NCBI RefSeq assembly: GCF_003240565.2
Contig: NZ_CP117255.1
Location: forward strand, 1,178,001 to 1,242,000
DNA length: 64,000 bases
Reading direction: 5' to 3'
Source of the DNA: Rhizobium tumorigenes
GTDB taxonomy: Bacteria; Pseudomonadota; Alphaproteobacteria; Rhizobiales; Rhizobiaceae
Shown: piece after piece, positions 17,980-26,254 of the stretch
Layout: each line of letters opens with the position of its first letter
How positions within the stretch are numbered: the stretch's first letter is position 1
The notes under the pieces: generated by a model
Databases searched by the model: none
The model's input: only the letters and a program-made list of their open reading frames with translations
What the model was told of the DNA's origin: nothing
Made by a program: the position numbers and the translations under genes

Positions 17980-19359
17980 TCAGGGCAGGGTCTTGCCCTT
18001 GTAGGTCTGTTCGAAGCGTTCGAGGTTGGCGTCGCCGTTCTTGACGAGGTTGTCGATGCCTTCCTTGACGCTGACCTTGTTGGAGAAGATCGCCTGCATC
18101 TGGGTGCCGAATTCAGCGCGGATCTGCGTGAAGTTGCCGAGGCGGATGCCGCGGGTGATCGACGTCGGCTCGGAGGCCGTCAAACTGGCGATGGCGACTT
18201 CGCGGCCCTTGTAGGGTGCCTTGTCGTAGAAGCCGGTGGACTTCATGTAATCGAAGCCCGACTTGGTAACGGGGATATAGCCGGTATTGGTCGACCAGAA
18301 GAGAGCGGTCTTCGGATCGTGGATGAAGTTGAGGAAGGCTGCTGCGGCCTTGTACTCATCCTTGGACTTGCCCTGCAGAACCCAGAGCGAAGCGCCGCCC
18401 ACGAGCGAGTTCTTGCGCTCGGTGCCGGCATAGACCGGAAGTTCGGCAACGTCCCAGGCCATGCCGGCCTTCTGGGTCTTACCGACCGTGCCGTGATCGC
18501 CGACCGACGTCATGATCATCTGGCAATCGCCGGATGCGAAGGCCTGGACCATGTCCTGACCAAGATCCTTGTTCTTGATCTTGATGAGACCCTGATCATA
18601 CCAGCTCTTGAGGTCGGTGACGTACTTGACAAACAGGGTCTTGTTGACCGTCAGGCGGGCGTCGAGGCCGTCATAACCGTTGTTCTTGGTTGCGATCGGC
18701 TGGTTATGGATAGCAGAGAACTGCTCCATCAACTGCCAGCTCTCGTTGTTCGAGATGTTGATGGCCATCGGGCATTCGTAGCCGGCGGTCTTCAGCGCCT
18801 TCATGTCGTCGGCGGCTTCTTCCCAGGTCTTCGGCGCTTCCGTCTTGCCGATCTTGGCAAAGGAATCCTTGTTCCAGTAGAGGAGTGCAGTCGAGGAGTT
18901 GAAGGGGAAGGACAGCAATTCGCCCTTGGACGTTGCGTAATAGCGCGCGATGCCCGGGAAATAGTCGTTCCAGTCGATCTTGTAGCCGTTCTCTTCCATC
19001 AGCTTGCCGGCAGGATAATACGCGCCCGACAGCATCATCGATGCCGTGCCGGCGTCATAAACCTGCACGACGGCCGGCTGCTTGCCGGCGCGGAAGGCAG
19101 CAATGGTGTTCTGCAGCGTGGCGTCGTAGTTGCCCTGGCTGACGCAGGCGACTTCGTAATCCTTCTGCGAATCGTTGAAGTTCTTGCACATCTGCTCGAC
19201 GACGCGTTGCAGGTCGCCCGATAGGCCGAACCAGAAGTCGAACTTGACCGGCGCAGCGGCAGCCGGCAGAGCGAGCGACAGGCCGATCGCCGCAGCGCCA
19301 GCAGCCGTCAGGCAGCGCTTCACGCCCGGCAGACCCATATAATGATTGAGTTTGAACAT
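17980..19359 (-). CDS. ugpB: sn-Glycerol-3-phosphate periplasmic binding protein
   Basis: Extracellular solute-binding protein of family 1, 459 residues, with an N-terminal signal peptide ending near ALPAAAA/PVKFDFWF. The FWFGLSGDLQRVVEQMCKNF start and the YNDGGTA/QVYDAGTASM-type stretch are as in UgpB. It delivers glycerol-3-phosphate to UgpAE; family members are typically induced by phosphate starvation through PhoB. The ATG at 19359 has AAGGA/AGGG upstream; an internal ATG (MGLPGVKR, 7 codons on) could also start the signal peptide. Confidence 0.9.
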   Translation of the reverse strand: MFKLNHYMGLPGVKRCLTAAGAAAIGLSLALPAAAAPVKFDFWFGLSGDLQRVVEQMCKNFNDSQKDYEVACVSQGNYDATLQNTIAAFRAGKQPAVVQVYDAGTASMMLSGAYYPAGKLMEENGYKIDWNDYFPGIARYYATSKGELLSFPFNSSTALLYWNKDSFAKIGKTEAPKTWEEAADDMKALKTAGYECPMAINISNNESWQLMEQFSAIHNQPIATKNNGYDGLDARLTVNKTLFVKYVTDLKSWYDQGLIKIKNKDLGQDMVQAFASGDCQMIMTSVGDHGTVGKTQKAGMAWDVAELPVYAGTERKNSLVGGASLWVLQGKSKDEYKAAAAFLNFIHDPKTALFWSTNTGYIPVTKSGFDYMKSTGFYDKAPYKGREVAIASLTASEPTSITRGIRLGNFTQIRAEFGTQMQAIFSNKVSVKEGIDNLVKNGDANLERFEQTYKGKTLP

Positions 19360-19423
19360 AATCCCTATTTCCTTTTGATCGACAAGGCTGCAGGCCCCAC
19401 GCAGCCCTTGGCAGCGGCTTTAT

Positions 19424-19441
19424 AGACACGCTGTGTGACAG
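19424..19441 (-). promoter_or_regulatory. Weak Pho-box-like sequence upstream of ugpB
   Basis: On the minus strand CTGTCAC (19441-19435) is followed 12 bp later by GTGTCT (19429-19424). PhoB boxes are two CTGTCAT-like repeats 11 bp apart, so the second half and spacing are imperfect. Supported mainly by the known PhoB control of ugp genes in rhizobia. Confidence 0.25.
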
Positions 19442-19628
19442 TTTATTGCGGGCAGATGTTGCGGCGCGAAATGGTTCTGGACAGGTTGTGTCGCACCGCG
19501 GGAGAGCCGACACGAGGCGACCGGGGAGCGCGAAAAATGACAAGGCATGATCGAATGCAGGGATCATCCGCCGGCCATTGACCCTCAGCTGCCTGGCAGG
19601 AACTTTTTCGTGATCTCTGGAATAAGAA

Positions 19629-19656
19629 GGAACCCTTTGTAACGCCGTGCCGTTAT
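19629..19656 (+). promoter_or_regulatory. EcfG-type general stress promoter
   Basis: GGAAC at 19629-19633, exactly 17 bp, then CGTTAT at 19651-19656. This is the full consensus of promoters read by the alphaproteobacterial general stress sigma factor EcfG. The start codon of the small secreted protein is 30 bp downstream. Confidence 0.75.
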
Positions 19657-19685
19657 GGGGTTGTGAATTCCAAATGAGGTCCAAA

Positions 19686-19880
19686 ATGCGCAATTTTATT
19701 CTTGCTTCCGCAGTCGCACTGGCTGTAACTCTTTCGTCGGGCGTAGCCGCTCGTGCCGACGACATGTCAATGCGTCACAATATGCACGGCATGCACCAGA
19801 AGCATTGCATGATGAAGACCGTGAAGCACCGCGACCGCCACGGTCACATGGTCATGAAGAAGATGCGCGTCTGCCGCTAA
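19686..19880 (+). CDS. Small secreted Met/His-rich protein
   Basis: 64 residues: a signal peptide (MRNFILASAVALAVTLSSGV, cleaved near ARA/DD) and a mature part of about 40 residues with nine Met and nine His, two Cys and many Lys/Arg. The composition suggests metal (copper-like) or cation binding in the periplasm, but no domain is recognised. GAGG precedes the ATG. The EcfG-type promoter directly upstream indicates general stress control. It is followed by its own terminator, so it is a single-gene unit. Confidence 0.75.
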   Translation: MRNFILASAVALAVTLSSGVAARADDMSMRHNMHGMHQKHCMMKTVKHRDRHGHMVMKKMRVCR

Positions 19881-19905
19881 CAGACAGCAGCAAATTTGAT
19901 AGAAG

Positions 19906-19935
19906 CCCGGTTGATGAAAGTCAGCCGGGTTTTTT
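19906..19935 (+). terminator. Terminator after the Met/His-rich protein gene
   Basis: 9-bp stem CCCGGTTGA/TCAGCCGGG with one U-G pair, 6-nt loop, followed by six T. 25 bases after the stop codon. Confidence 0.9.
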
Positions 19936-19976
19936 GCGGGATGGGATGCGGTCCGTGACAGGATGCGCCATCCGCA

Positions 19977-20408
19977 CTAGGCCACGGACTCATTAGTTGA
20001 GGCGATCCATATCCTCGTCGCGACAAGCTTGAGGGCGGCCATGTAATTATCAGCGCGCCGGTCGTATCGCGTCGCGAGGCCTCGCATCTGCTTGATACGG
20101 TTGAAGAACCGTTCCACGAGATTGCGCTGACGGTAGACCCAGCGGTTGAAGCTGAATGTCTGCTTTCGATTGGCCTTTGCAGGGATATTCGCCCAGCACT
20201 TGCGTTGCTTGGCAAAGTTACGAATTGCGTCGGTGTCATATGCCTTGTCGGCGAGGATCGTCGCGCCGGGCCGCAGGTCGCTCAACAGCTTTTCAGCCAT
20301 CGGTGCATCGGCGGCTTGGCCGGCGGTGAGTTCAAGCCGAACCGGTCTGCCATCTGCATCGACAAGAGCGTGGATCTTTGTCGTCAGGCCGCCGCGCGAA
20401 CGTCCCAT
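19977..20408 (-). CDS. IS5-family (IS427 group) transposase, C-terminal part (orfB)
   Basis: Second part of a split DDE transposase, 143 residues from an internal ATG. It supplies the second Asp (ILADKAYDTD) and the Glu (RNLVERFFNRIKQ) of the catalytic triad. It is in the -1 frame relative to orfA and is normally reached by ribosomal frameshifting, giving a fusion that reads through GGSADPCMGRSRGGL at the joint. Its TAG stop (19979-19977) lies in the CTAG flanking the element, so the stop comes from target DNA. Confidence 0.88.
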   Translation of the reverse strand: MGRSRGGLTTKIHALVDADGRPVRLELTAGQAADAPMAEKLLSDLRPGATILADKAYDTDAIRNFAKQRKCWANIPAKANRKQTFSFNRWVYRQRNLVERFFNRIKQMRGLATRYDRRADNYMAALKLVATRIWIASTNESVA

Positions 20409-20820
20409 GCAAGGATCGGCAGATCCCCCTTTTTAGCGTTGGCACCATGCTGGTGAACGCGAACACAAGAACTGTCGATCATCACGATGTCTCCATCGTA
20501 ACGCTTTGAAACGGCGTCCAGAAGACGATCCCAGACGCCCGCCTTGCGCCATCGGGAGAACCGATTGTAAAGCGTCGTGCGCGGGCCATAACGCTCCGGC
20601 ACATCTCGCCAAGACGAACCAGTCCTGAAACGCCACAGGATGCCGTTGATCACCCGGCGGTCATCGACACGTTCAATTCCACGGCTATTGTTCGGCAAAA
20701 GAGGTGCAATGATAGCCCATTCTTCGTCGCTCAATTCATGACGGCGCATGGCAATCTCCTTTCAAGGAGATTGAATCACACACCGTCAATAAGATGAACC
20801 CCGTTTATGGGGACACTGCC
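19980..20820 (-). mobile_element. IS5-family insertion sequence, IS427 group
   Basis: About 840 bp, intact. Imperfect terminal inverted repeats share GGC-N3-G-N2-C-N-CAT (left GGCCACGGACTCATT, right GGCAGTGTCCCCATA). CTAG occurs at both junctions (19977-19980 and 20820-20823), matching the YTAR-type targets of IS5 elements; with a 2-bp TA duplication the ends would shift by one base. It carries orfA and orfB of one frameshifted transposase. It sits between two small secreted-protein genes, 33-36 bp upstream of the second one's start codon. Confidence 0.85.
20384..20749 (-). CDS. IS5-family (IS427 group) transposase, N-terminal part (orfA)
   Basis: First part of the transposase, 121 residues: the N-terminal DUF4096-like domain (RRHELSDEEWAIIAPLLP, NGILWRFRTGSSWRDVP, YGPRTTLYNRFSRW) and the first catalytic Asp in VMIDSS. 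GGAGATTGCC precedes the ATG. Near the end it reads through A5G5 (20434-20425 on the minus strand), where a -1 slip at A-AAG-GGG joins it to orfB; without slipping it ends shortly after in the alternative frame. Confidence 0.88.
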   Translation of the reverse strand: MRRHELSDEEWAIIAPLLPNNSRGIERVDDRRVINGILWRFRTGSSWRDVPERYGPRTTLYNRFSRWRKAGVWDRLLDAVSKRYDGDIVMIDSSCVRVHQHGANAKKGDLPILAWDVRAAA

Positions 20821-20855
20821 TAGGATAGCGCACTAGTATTTTAGGGAAAACCGAC

Positions 20856-21131
20856 ATGATGAATGTCCGCCAGATCGCCACCGCCGCAGTCTTGGGTGCC
20901 TCCACTTTATTCATGACCGTCGCGCCGGCGGTCTCTATGCCGCTTTCTGCTGTCACTTCGGTGGAGACCGGCACCCCAGATGTCATTAAGGTCAGGAACC
21001 GCAGTCATCACCATGATCGCCACCGCCGCGACCACCGCTTCCACGGCCGCGACGACTACTATGACAACAACGACCAGAGCGGTGTCCTCTTCAAATCGTT
21101 CGTAACCGGCACTTTGTTTCACGCCCGCTAG
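20856..21131 (+). CDS. Small secreted His/Asp/Arg-rich protein
   Basis: 91 residues: signal peptide of about 28 residues (cut near AVSM/PL or later) and a polar mature part with SHHHDRHRRDHRFHGRDDYYD, which could bind divalent metal. No known domain. AGGGAAAA precedes tandem ATGs (20856 and 20859). Only 33-36 bp separate it from the end of the IS, so its native promoter was probably cut off or replaced. Confidence 0.65.
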   Translation: MMNVRQIATAAVLGASTLFMTVAPAVSMPLSAVTSVETGTPDVIKVRNRSHHHDRHRRDHRFHGRDDYYDNNDQSGVLFKSFVTGTLFHAR

Positions 21132-21263
21132 TCAAAAGCCTGTCGCCCGCGATTCCCAAAGTGTGCGAGATCTTCGATCTCGGTCAGCCTGTTTCCATCC
21201 CGACGCCAACCTTTCGGAAAGGGTTGGCTGGGATAATGCCGCTCGCGAGTGAAGGAGCGGACA

Positions 21264-21950
21264 ATGGCACAAAGGCGCAGCACGCGGAAACCAGCCCGCA
21301 GGACGGCCAAAAAGAAAAGCGGCGGCGGCGGAAGTGTTCTGCCATGGTTGGCCGTCGCGACAGTTTTGGCGATTGTCGGATATGATCACTGGCAGTCCAT
21401 TAAGCCCGAATTGACCACCTTGGCGAAGGGCACCGTCGCGGCACCCGTGGTAGCCGCTCTCCCGTCACCAGTGGCCCGGCCGCAGGCTCCGGCCGCCCGT
21501 GCCGCCGACAATAGCCCGGTTCCGCCCGCGCCCATTCCCGTCGCCATGCCCATTCCGACACCGAGCCCGCAGCCGGCATCCGCCTTGTCTGCGGCTTCCG
21601 TCTCCGAAAGCTTCGGCCTTTGCGGTCAGGGCACCCATATCAACTGCGTCTTCGACGGCAGCACGTTCTGGGTCCGCGGCACGAGGATCCGAATTGCCGA
21701 TATCGACACGCCGACGCTCGGCCCCTCGCGTTGTGTCGAGGAGGAGCGGCGCGCCAATGCCGCCAAGCTGCGTCTTCTCTCGCTCCTCAACGCCGGCCCG
21801 TTTACGCTCCAGCCGGCATCGTCTACCGCGGAGCCTTTGGGCACAACGCAGCGTCGCGTCCTGCGTGCCGGCCAGTCCTTCGGGGATACCCTGGTGCGCG
21901 AGGGCCTTGCCCACCGTCGCATGGACCGCCCCGTTTCCTGGTGCGCCTGA
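21264..21950 (+). CDS. Membrane-anchored staphylococcal-nuclease-like protein
   Basis: 228 residues. A basic N-terminus (QRRSTRKPARRTAKKK) is followed by one membrane segment (VLPWLAVATVLAIVGY), a long Pro/Ala-rich linker (about 60-120), and an SNase-like OB-fold domain: DGSTFWVRGTRIRIADIDTP, then CVEEERRANAAKLRLLSLL, QRRVLRAG and LVREGLAHRR. The Asp/Arg/Glu pattern of thermonucleases is largely kept, so a nuclease or a nucleic-acid-binding relative is likely, facing the periplasm by the positive-inside rule. GAAGGAGCGG precedes the ATG. Confidence 0.75.
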   Translation: MAQRRSTRKPARRTAKKKSGGGGSVLPWLAVATVLAIVGYDHWQSIKPELTTLAKGTVAAPVVAALPSPVARPQAPAARAADNSPVPPAPIPVAMPIPTPSPQPASALSAASVSESFGLCGQGTHINCVFDGSTFWVRGTRIRIADIDTPTLGPSRCVEEERRANAAKLRLLSLLNAGPFTLQPASSTAEPLGTTQRRVLRAGQSFGDTLVREGLAHRRMDRPVSWCA

Positions 21951-22135
21951 CCTTCAGACGGCAGGCAAACCTTGTCCAGAGACAGGGCGGGCGCTCCATT
22001 ACTGTGCACGTACCGCCTGTTCAGGTAGCTGTCAGGAAACTCACCTAAGTGCCGCCGCTTTTGTGGGGTTTAGGGCAGTACCGATTCCGGGCGGCTTGCA
22101 GAAGTCGTTCCTGTCTTTCCATCTGGAGAAGATTA

Positions 22136-23791
22136 TTGACCGATCATGCCGGCGGGGGCGGGCGCCATTCATTCCGTCCACGAGTAGGCAGCGTCACGCT
22201 TTGCCTGTTGACGAGCCTCTACATCGTCCTTTTCACCAACTACACATTCTGGACACGGGCTCACACTTACCTCTCCAGCGATCCGACCGCCTTCGCGGCT
22301 TTTGTCGTCGGCGTCTGCGCGCTGATATCGGCCGTGATGATCATTCCCTCGGCAAAGTACCTGATCAAGCCGGCGCTCGTCTTCTTCGTGCTGGTCGCCT
22401 CGGTATCGTCCTGGTTCACCGACCAGTTCGGAACGATCATCGATCGCGAGATGATCCGCAATGCGGCGGTGACGACCACAGCCGAGGCGGGGCACCTGAT
22501 CACGGTAGGCTTTGCCACCCATGTGATCCTGACCGGCATCCTGCCGTCGCTTTTCATCATCTGGGTGCGGATCCTGCATAGGCCGTTCCTCAGCAAGCTC
22601 GGCTACAATCTCGCAGTCATTGCACCGTGCCTTGCCATATTCGTGGTGGCCGGCCTTAGCTTTTCGCGCACCTACGCCGCCGTCGGCCGCAAGAACCCGG
22701 ATCTCGTCCTGACGCTCAACCCCTTCGTGCCGATCGTCAGCGCCGTCAAATATGTCGTCGGCACGGAACGCGACCGCAACATCGTTGCCGCCCCGATCGG
22801 CACGGACGCGCACCGGACTGCGCCAGGCCAGAAACCGCGTGTCACGATCATCGTCGCCGGCGAGACGGCGAGGGCGCAGAATTTCTCGCTGGGAGGCTAC
22901 ACACGCGATACCAATCCGGAATTGAAGAAGCAGGATATCGTCTATTTCCCCAACACGACGAGCTGCGGTACTGCGACGGCAACCTCGATCCCGTGCATGT
23001 TTTCCATCTACTCCCGCGCCGAGTACAGCCACCGCAAGGGACTGGAAACCCAGAACCTGCTGGATGTGCTTTCCTATGCCAAGGTCAACGTCACCTGGCT
23101 GGACAACGACACCGGCGCCTATGGCGTCGCCGACCGCGTGCCCTACACCTTCCTGCCGAAGGCCGCCGATCCGCGCTTCTGCAAGGACGGCGAATGCCTG
23201 GATGCCATCCTCCTCGACAAGCTCGACGACTACCTCGCCAACGCCAAGCAGGACAGCGTTCTGGTGCTCCACCAGCTGGGAAGCCACGGCCCTGCCTACT
23301 ACCTGCGCTACCCCGAGAATTTCAGGCGCTTCACCCCGGATTGCCGCGCTGCCGAGTTCGGCAAATGCAAGCCCGAGGAGGTCGTCAACGCCTACGATAA
23401 TTCCATCCTCTATACCGACCACATCGTCTCGGAAGTGATCAACAGGCTGAAGGCGCATCAGGGCAACGTGGCGGGCGCGATGATCTACATCTCCGACCAT
23501 GGGGAATCGCTCGGCGAAAACGGCCTCTATCTCCATGGCGCACCCTATGTCATCGCTCCGGCGGAGCAGACGCGCGTGCCGTTTCTCGTCTGGCTGGCTG
23601 GCGATCTGCAGGCGTCCGCCGGCTTCGACATGGCTTGCCTTTCGGCAAGGGCAACGGCTTCCTACTCACACGACAACTTCTTTCACAGCGTGCTCGGCCT
23701 GATGGACATCGGCACCAAGGTCTATGACCCCGCCCTCGACATCTTCGCTAGCTGCCGGAAAAAGGTGGCTGGGGCTTCAAGTCCGGGATAG
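22136..23791 (+). CDS. eptA: Phosphoethanolamine--lipid A transferase
   Basis: Inner-membrane enzyme moving phosphoethanolamine from phosphatidylethanolamine to lipid A or a related glycolipid, often raising polymyxin resistance. Five N-terminal membrane segments, then a periplasmic sulfatase-fold domain with the metal Glu in VAGETARAQNFSLGGY, the nucleophile Thr in NTTSCGTATATSIPCMFS, and ISDHGESLGENGLYLHG. No ATG fits; TTG at 22136 has GGAGAAG upstream and gives 551 residues, the normal length. Lipid A genes lpxD-lpxA-lpxB lie in the same window but 35 kb away. The exact acceptor is not determinable. Confidence 0.88.
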   Translation: MTDHAGGGGRHSFRPRVGSVTLCLLTSLYIVLFTNYTFWTRAHTYLSSDPTAFAAFVVGVCALISAVMIIPSAKYLIKPALVFFVLVASVSSWFTDQFGTIIDREMIRNAAVTTTAEAGHLITVGFATHVILTGILPSLFIIWVRILHRPFLSKLGYNLAVIAPCLAIFVVAGLSFSRTYAAVGRKNPDLVLTLNPFVPIVSAVKYVVGTERDRNIVAAPIGTDAHRTAPGQKPRVTIIVAGETARAQNFSLGGYTRDTNPELKKQDIVYFPNTTSCGTATATSIPCMFSIYSRAEYSHRKGLETQNLLDVLSYAKVNVTWLDNDTGAYGVADRVPYTFLPKAADPRFCKDGECLDAILLDKLDDYLANAKQDSVLVLHQLGSHGPAYYLRYPENFRRFTPDCRAAEFGKCKPEEVVNAYDNSILYTDHIVSEVINRLKAHQGNVAGAMIYISDHGESLGENGLYLHGAPYVIAPAEQTRVPFLVWLAGDLQASAGFDMACLSARATASYSHDNFFHSVLGLMDIGTKVYDPALDIFASCRKKVAGASSPG

Positions 23792-23973
23792 CGGCGGCGC
23801 AGCCACAAAGGGCCAGCGCGGGCGCGTCGCAGCCTTCGCCTTTTTGCTTGAAAACAGAGGGATTCGCGGTTAAGCAAAAGCCCAATGCTCCAGCCGCGGA
23901 CAGTGTTTGCGATATCGTCTGCGGAACATGGACAGCAACGGCGGGAAATCCGCTCTTTCGGAGGCGAGCAGCG

Positions 23974-24279
23974 ATGTCTGCAAAGATCTATCGTCCGGCG
24001 AAGACCGCGATGCAATCCGGCAAGGCCAAGACCCACAGCTGGGTTTTGGAGTTTGACCAGGAAAGCCCGCGAAAGATCGATCCGATCATGGGCTACACCT
24101 CGTCCGACGACATGCGCCAGCAACTGAAGCTTTCATTCGAAAGCCAGGAGCAGGCAGAGGCCTACGCAACCCGCAACGGCATCGAGTATCGGGTGATCCC
24201 ACCGAAGGAAACCGTCCGCCAGACTGTTTCCTACACCGACAATTTTCGCTTCAATCGCAACCAGCCTTGGACGCACTGA
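23974..24279 (+). CDS. ETC complex I subunit (NDUFS4-like)
   Basis: 101 residues matching the alphaproteobacterial/mitochondrial accessory complex I subunit NDUFS4 (18 kDa): AKIYRPAKTAMQSGKAKTHSW, FESQEQAEAYATRNGIEY and the C-terminal NFRFNRNQPWTH. It should stabilise the peripheral arm of NADH:quinone oxidoreductase. The ATG at 23974 follows GGAGGCGAGC; earlier in-frame starts add unrelated residues. It stands alone, with a tRNA gene 50 bp downstream. Confidence 0.9.
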   Translation: MSAKIYRPAKTAMQSGKAKTHSWVLEFDQESPRKIDPIMGYTSSDDMRQQLKLSFESQEQAEAYATRNGIEYRVIPPKETVRQTVSYTDNFRFNRNQPWTH

Positions 24280-24329
24280 CCCACCAGGCTCCCTTCGCCA
24301 CGCTGCCAACTCAATGCAGCAAAACATCC

Positions 24330-24406
<77 letters not shown>

Positions 24407-24429
24407 TTTCTTTTCAGGATACAAGAGAC

Positions 24430-24972
24430 CTAATGCCGCGTGACAACGGCGGTCATCGGAACCGCCTCCGGTAGCGTCAGGCTGGCGACGGCCAGTTCCA
24501 GCAGTTGGCTGACGGGGTGGTTGTTGGCGCTTTCAGCGGCGTTCTGGGCGGTCTGGCACAGCCGCAAAAGTGCGGTGGACGGACAGTCGGGTGTTGCATT
24601 GCTCACCGGGAATATCATGCCGGCGTATTGGGATGGTGTGCCTGCGGGATCGCGAAAGCATTGGCCGTATTCCATGACGCGCGTCGCTTTTCCTTCGCCG
24701 TCGATAAGCCGGTAGGTTTGCTGATAGGGGCTGCCACTGATGATTGCCTCGTGGATTGCCCTCGCGACGGCGCCTCGATCGTCCGCGTGCACCTTTTCGA
24801 TAAACCGTTCTATCGGCAGGCCGCATCTGACACGATCGGGTGGCAGGTCGAATAATTGTGCAACGCTGGCGCTGGCCATGACCGTGTTGGTCGCGAGGTT
24901 CCAGGAGTAAGTTCCCGCTTCACGGGTCGGCAATTCTCTTTTGGATGGTTCGAAATACAGTCTGCTCATCAT
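24430..24972 (-). CDS. PAS domain protein
   Basis: About 180 residues: one PAS domain of the PAS_3 type (about residues 20-120: GTYSWNLATNTVMASASVAQLF, IHPDDR-like VHADDRGAV, YRLIDGEGKATRVMEYGQ) followed by a short helical tail with no output domain. Probably a sensor or partner for an unlinked kinase or cyclase. Tandem ATGs at 24972 and 24969 lie just after GGGGG. Upstream is an AT-rich stretch (about 25005-25085) that is likely its promoter region. Confidence 0.8.
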   Translation of the reverse strand: MMSRLYFEPSKRELPTREAGTYSWNLATNTVMASASVAQLFDLPPDRVRCGLPIERFIEKVHADDRGAVARAIHEAIISGSPYQQTYRLIDGEGKATRVMEYGQCFRDPAGTPSQYAGMIFPVSNATPDCPSTALLRLCQTAQNAAESANNHPVSQLLELAVASLTLPEAVPMTAVVTRH

Positions 24973-25002
24973 GCCCCCGACACTGCAGTCTCTAAGAATC
25001 AA

Positions 25003-25159
25003 TATCTTAGATACAATTTATGGGCGAAGTTTCGCGATATACAAGACGTTCGAATATTCTAATTTAAAAAATATCAAATTTAGCGTTTTGTGGGAACATC
25101 CGGGCATCCTCGGAAGCGGATTTCCGGCTTCGAGTGCCGGAGTGCAATGTCGCCAGGCC
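25003..25159. other. AT-rich intergenic region
   Basis: 157 bp with a core (about 25005-25085) much richer in A+T than the surroundings. It lies upstream of the PAS gene and just past the end of the cation-efflux gene. Likely PAS promoter DNA; no individual site assigned. Confidence 0.5.
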
Positions 25160-26047
25160 TCAGATGACGATTACGCCTGTGTGCTTCGCCTTGTCTTCCG
25201 GCTCGACATGGATCGTCGTGATGGCGCCTGCGACGGCCTGCTTGAGGGCGGTCTCGATCCTGTCGCAAATGGTATGGGCGTCGCCGACGGTCATGGCGGT
25301 CGGGACGACGAGGTGAAAGTCGATGAATGTCACGCGGCCGGCATGCCGGGTTCGCAGCGCGTGCGCCTCGAGAGCGTCGCTGGCATTGGCGGAAATTACG
25401 CCGCGGATCAGCGCTAGTTCTTCGGGTGGGGCGGCTTCGTCGAGCAGGCCGCTGGCGCTTTCGCGAATGACGCCCCATCCGCTCCACAGCACATGCAGCG
25501 CCACCAGCGCGGCAATGATCGCGTCGAACTGGATGATGCCGGTGAAGATCACCAGCACCACGCCTATGAGTACGCCGAGCGAGGTGACGACATCGGCCAT
25601 CAGATGCTTGCCATCGGCGACCAGGGAGGCCGACCGGTGGAGCTTTCCCTGGTTTATGAGGACGTAGCTCCAGCCGATATTGAGGATCGTGGCGGCGGTG
25701 CTGACGATCATGCCGGTCCAGGGTGCATCGATCGGCTTCGGGGCGATGAAGCCATGATAGGCTTCGTTGAGAATGGCAATGGCGGCGCCGACGATCATTG
25801 TCCCGACCACCACGGCAGAGAGATATTCAGCCTTGTGGTGACCGTAGGGATGCTGCTCGTCCGGCGGCACTGCGGCTGCTTTGATCGCGAAGATAACGGC
25901 CATCGCGGTGACGACGTTGATGATGCTCTCCAGCGCGTCGGAGAACAGCGCGACGCTGCCGGTGATCCAGAACGCAGCATATTTAATGGCCAGCACGACG
26001 ATGCTGACAACGAAACTGCCGAGTGCGATTTTCAGTGACCGGTCCAT
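25160..26047 (-). CDS. Cation diffusion facilitator (CDF) efflux transporter
   Basis: 295-residue CDF antiporter exporting divalent metal. Six predicted membrane segments; metal-site motifs SDALES (Asp37) in segment 2, HPYGHHKAEYLS in the loop and DGKHLMADVVTS (HxxxD) in segment 5; a C-terminal cytoplasmic ferredoxin-like domain rich in His (HALRTRHAGRVTFIDFHL). Zinc, iron, cobalt or manganese cannot be distinguished here. The ATG at 26047 follows GGAGTAGGAA. The 350-bp upstream region carries tandem 17-bp repeats that could be a metal-responsive operator. Confidence 0.9.
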   Translation of the reverse strand: MDRSLKIALGSFVVSIVVLAIKYAAFWITGSVALFSDALESIINVVTAMAVIFAIKAAAVPPDEQHPYGHHKAEYLSAVVVGTMIVGAAIAILNEAYHGFIAPKPIDAPWTGMIVSTAATILNIGWSYVLINQGKLHRSASLVADGKHLMADVVTSLGVLIGVVLVIFTGIIQFDAIIAALVALHVLWSGWGVIRESASGLLDEAAPPEELALIRGVISANASDALEAHALRTRHAGRVTFIDFHLVVPTAMTVGDAHTICDRIETALKQAVAGAITTIHVEPEDKAKHTGVIVI

Positions 26048-26254
26048 CAATTCCTACTCCGCCGGCAGCGCAATCCGGTCGTTGATGTGACCGGTGCCCT
26101 GACAAAAGACGAAAAGCTCTATGAAAAACAACGGAAGATGCACTGCGCGCCGATGCGCGAGCGTCATACTGTGTTCCTGAAAAGCAATCCCCTGAGCCGA
26201 GAGATAAGAAAAGCGCCATCGGCTGTCAAGCCGCTAAAATGGCTTTTATCTAGT

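Larger units (their letters stand above)
19360..19685. other. Divergent promoter region of ugpB and the small secreted protein
   Basis: 326 bp without a gene. It holds a possible Pho-box-like site for ugpB near 19424-19441 and an EcfG-type promoter at 19629-19656 for the rightward gene. Nothing else recognised. Confidence 0.6.

Noticed and set aside
17926..19224. 432-codon open frame opposite ugpB
   Set aside because: Reverse-complement shadow of ugpB with no recognisable domain or Shine-Dalgarno.
22169..23536. 455-codon open frame opposite eptA
   Set aside because: Antisense shadow of a clear EptA gene; low-complexity Arg/Asp/Val composition and no family motif.
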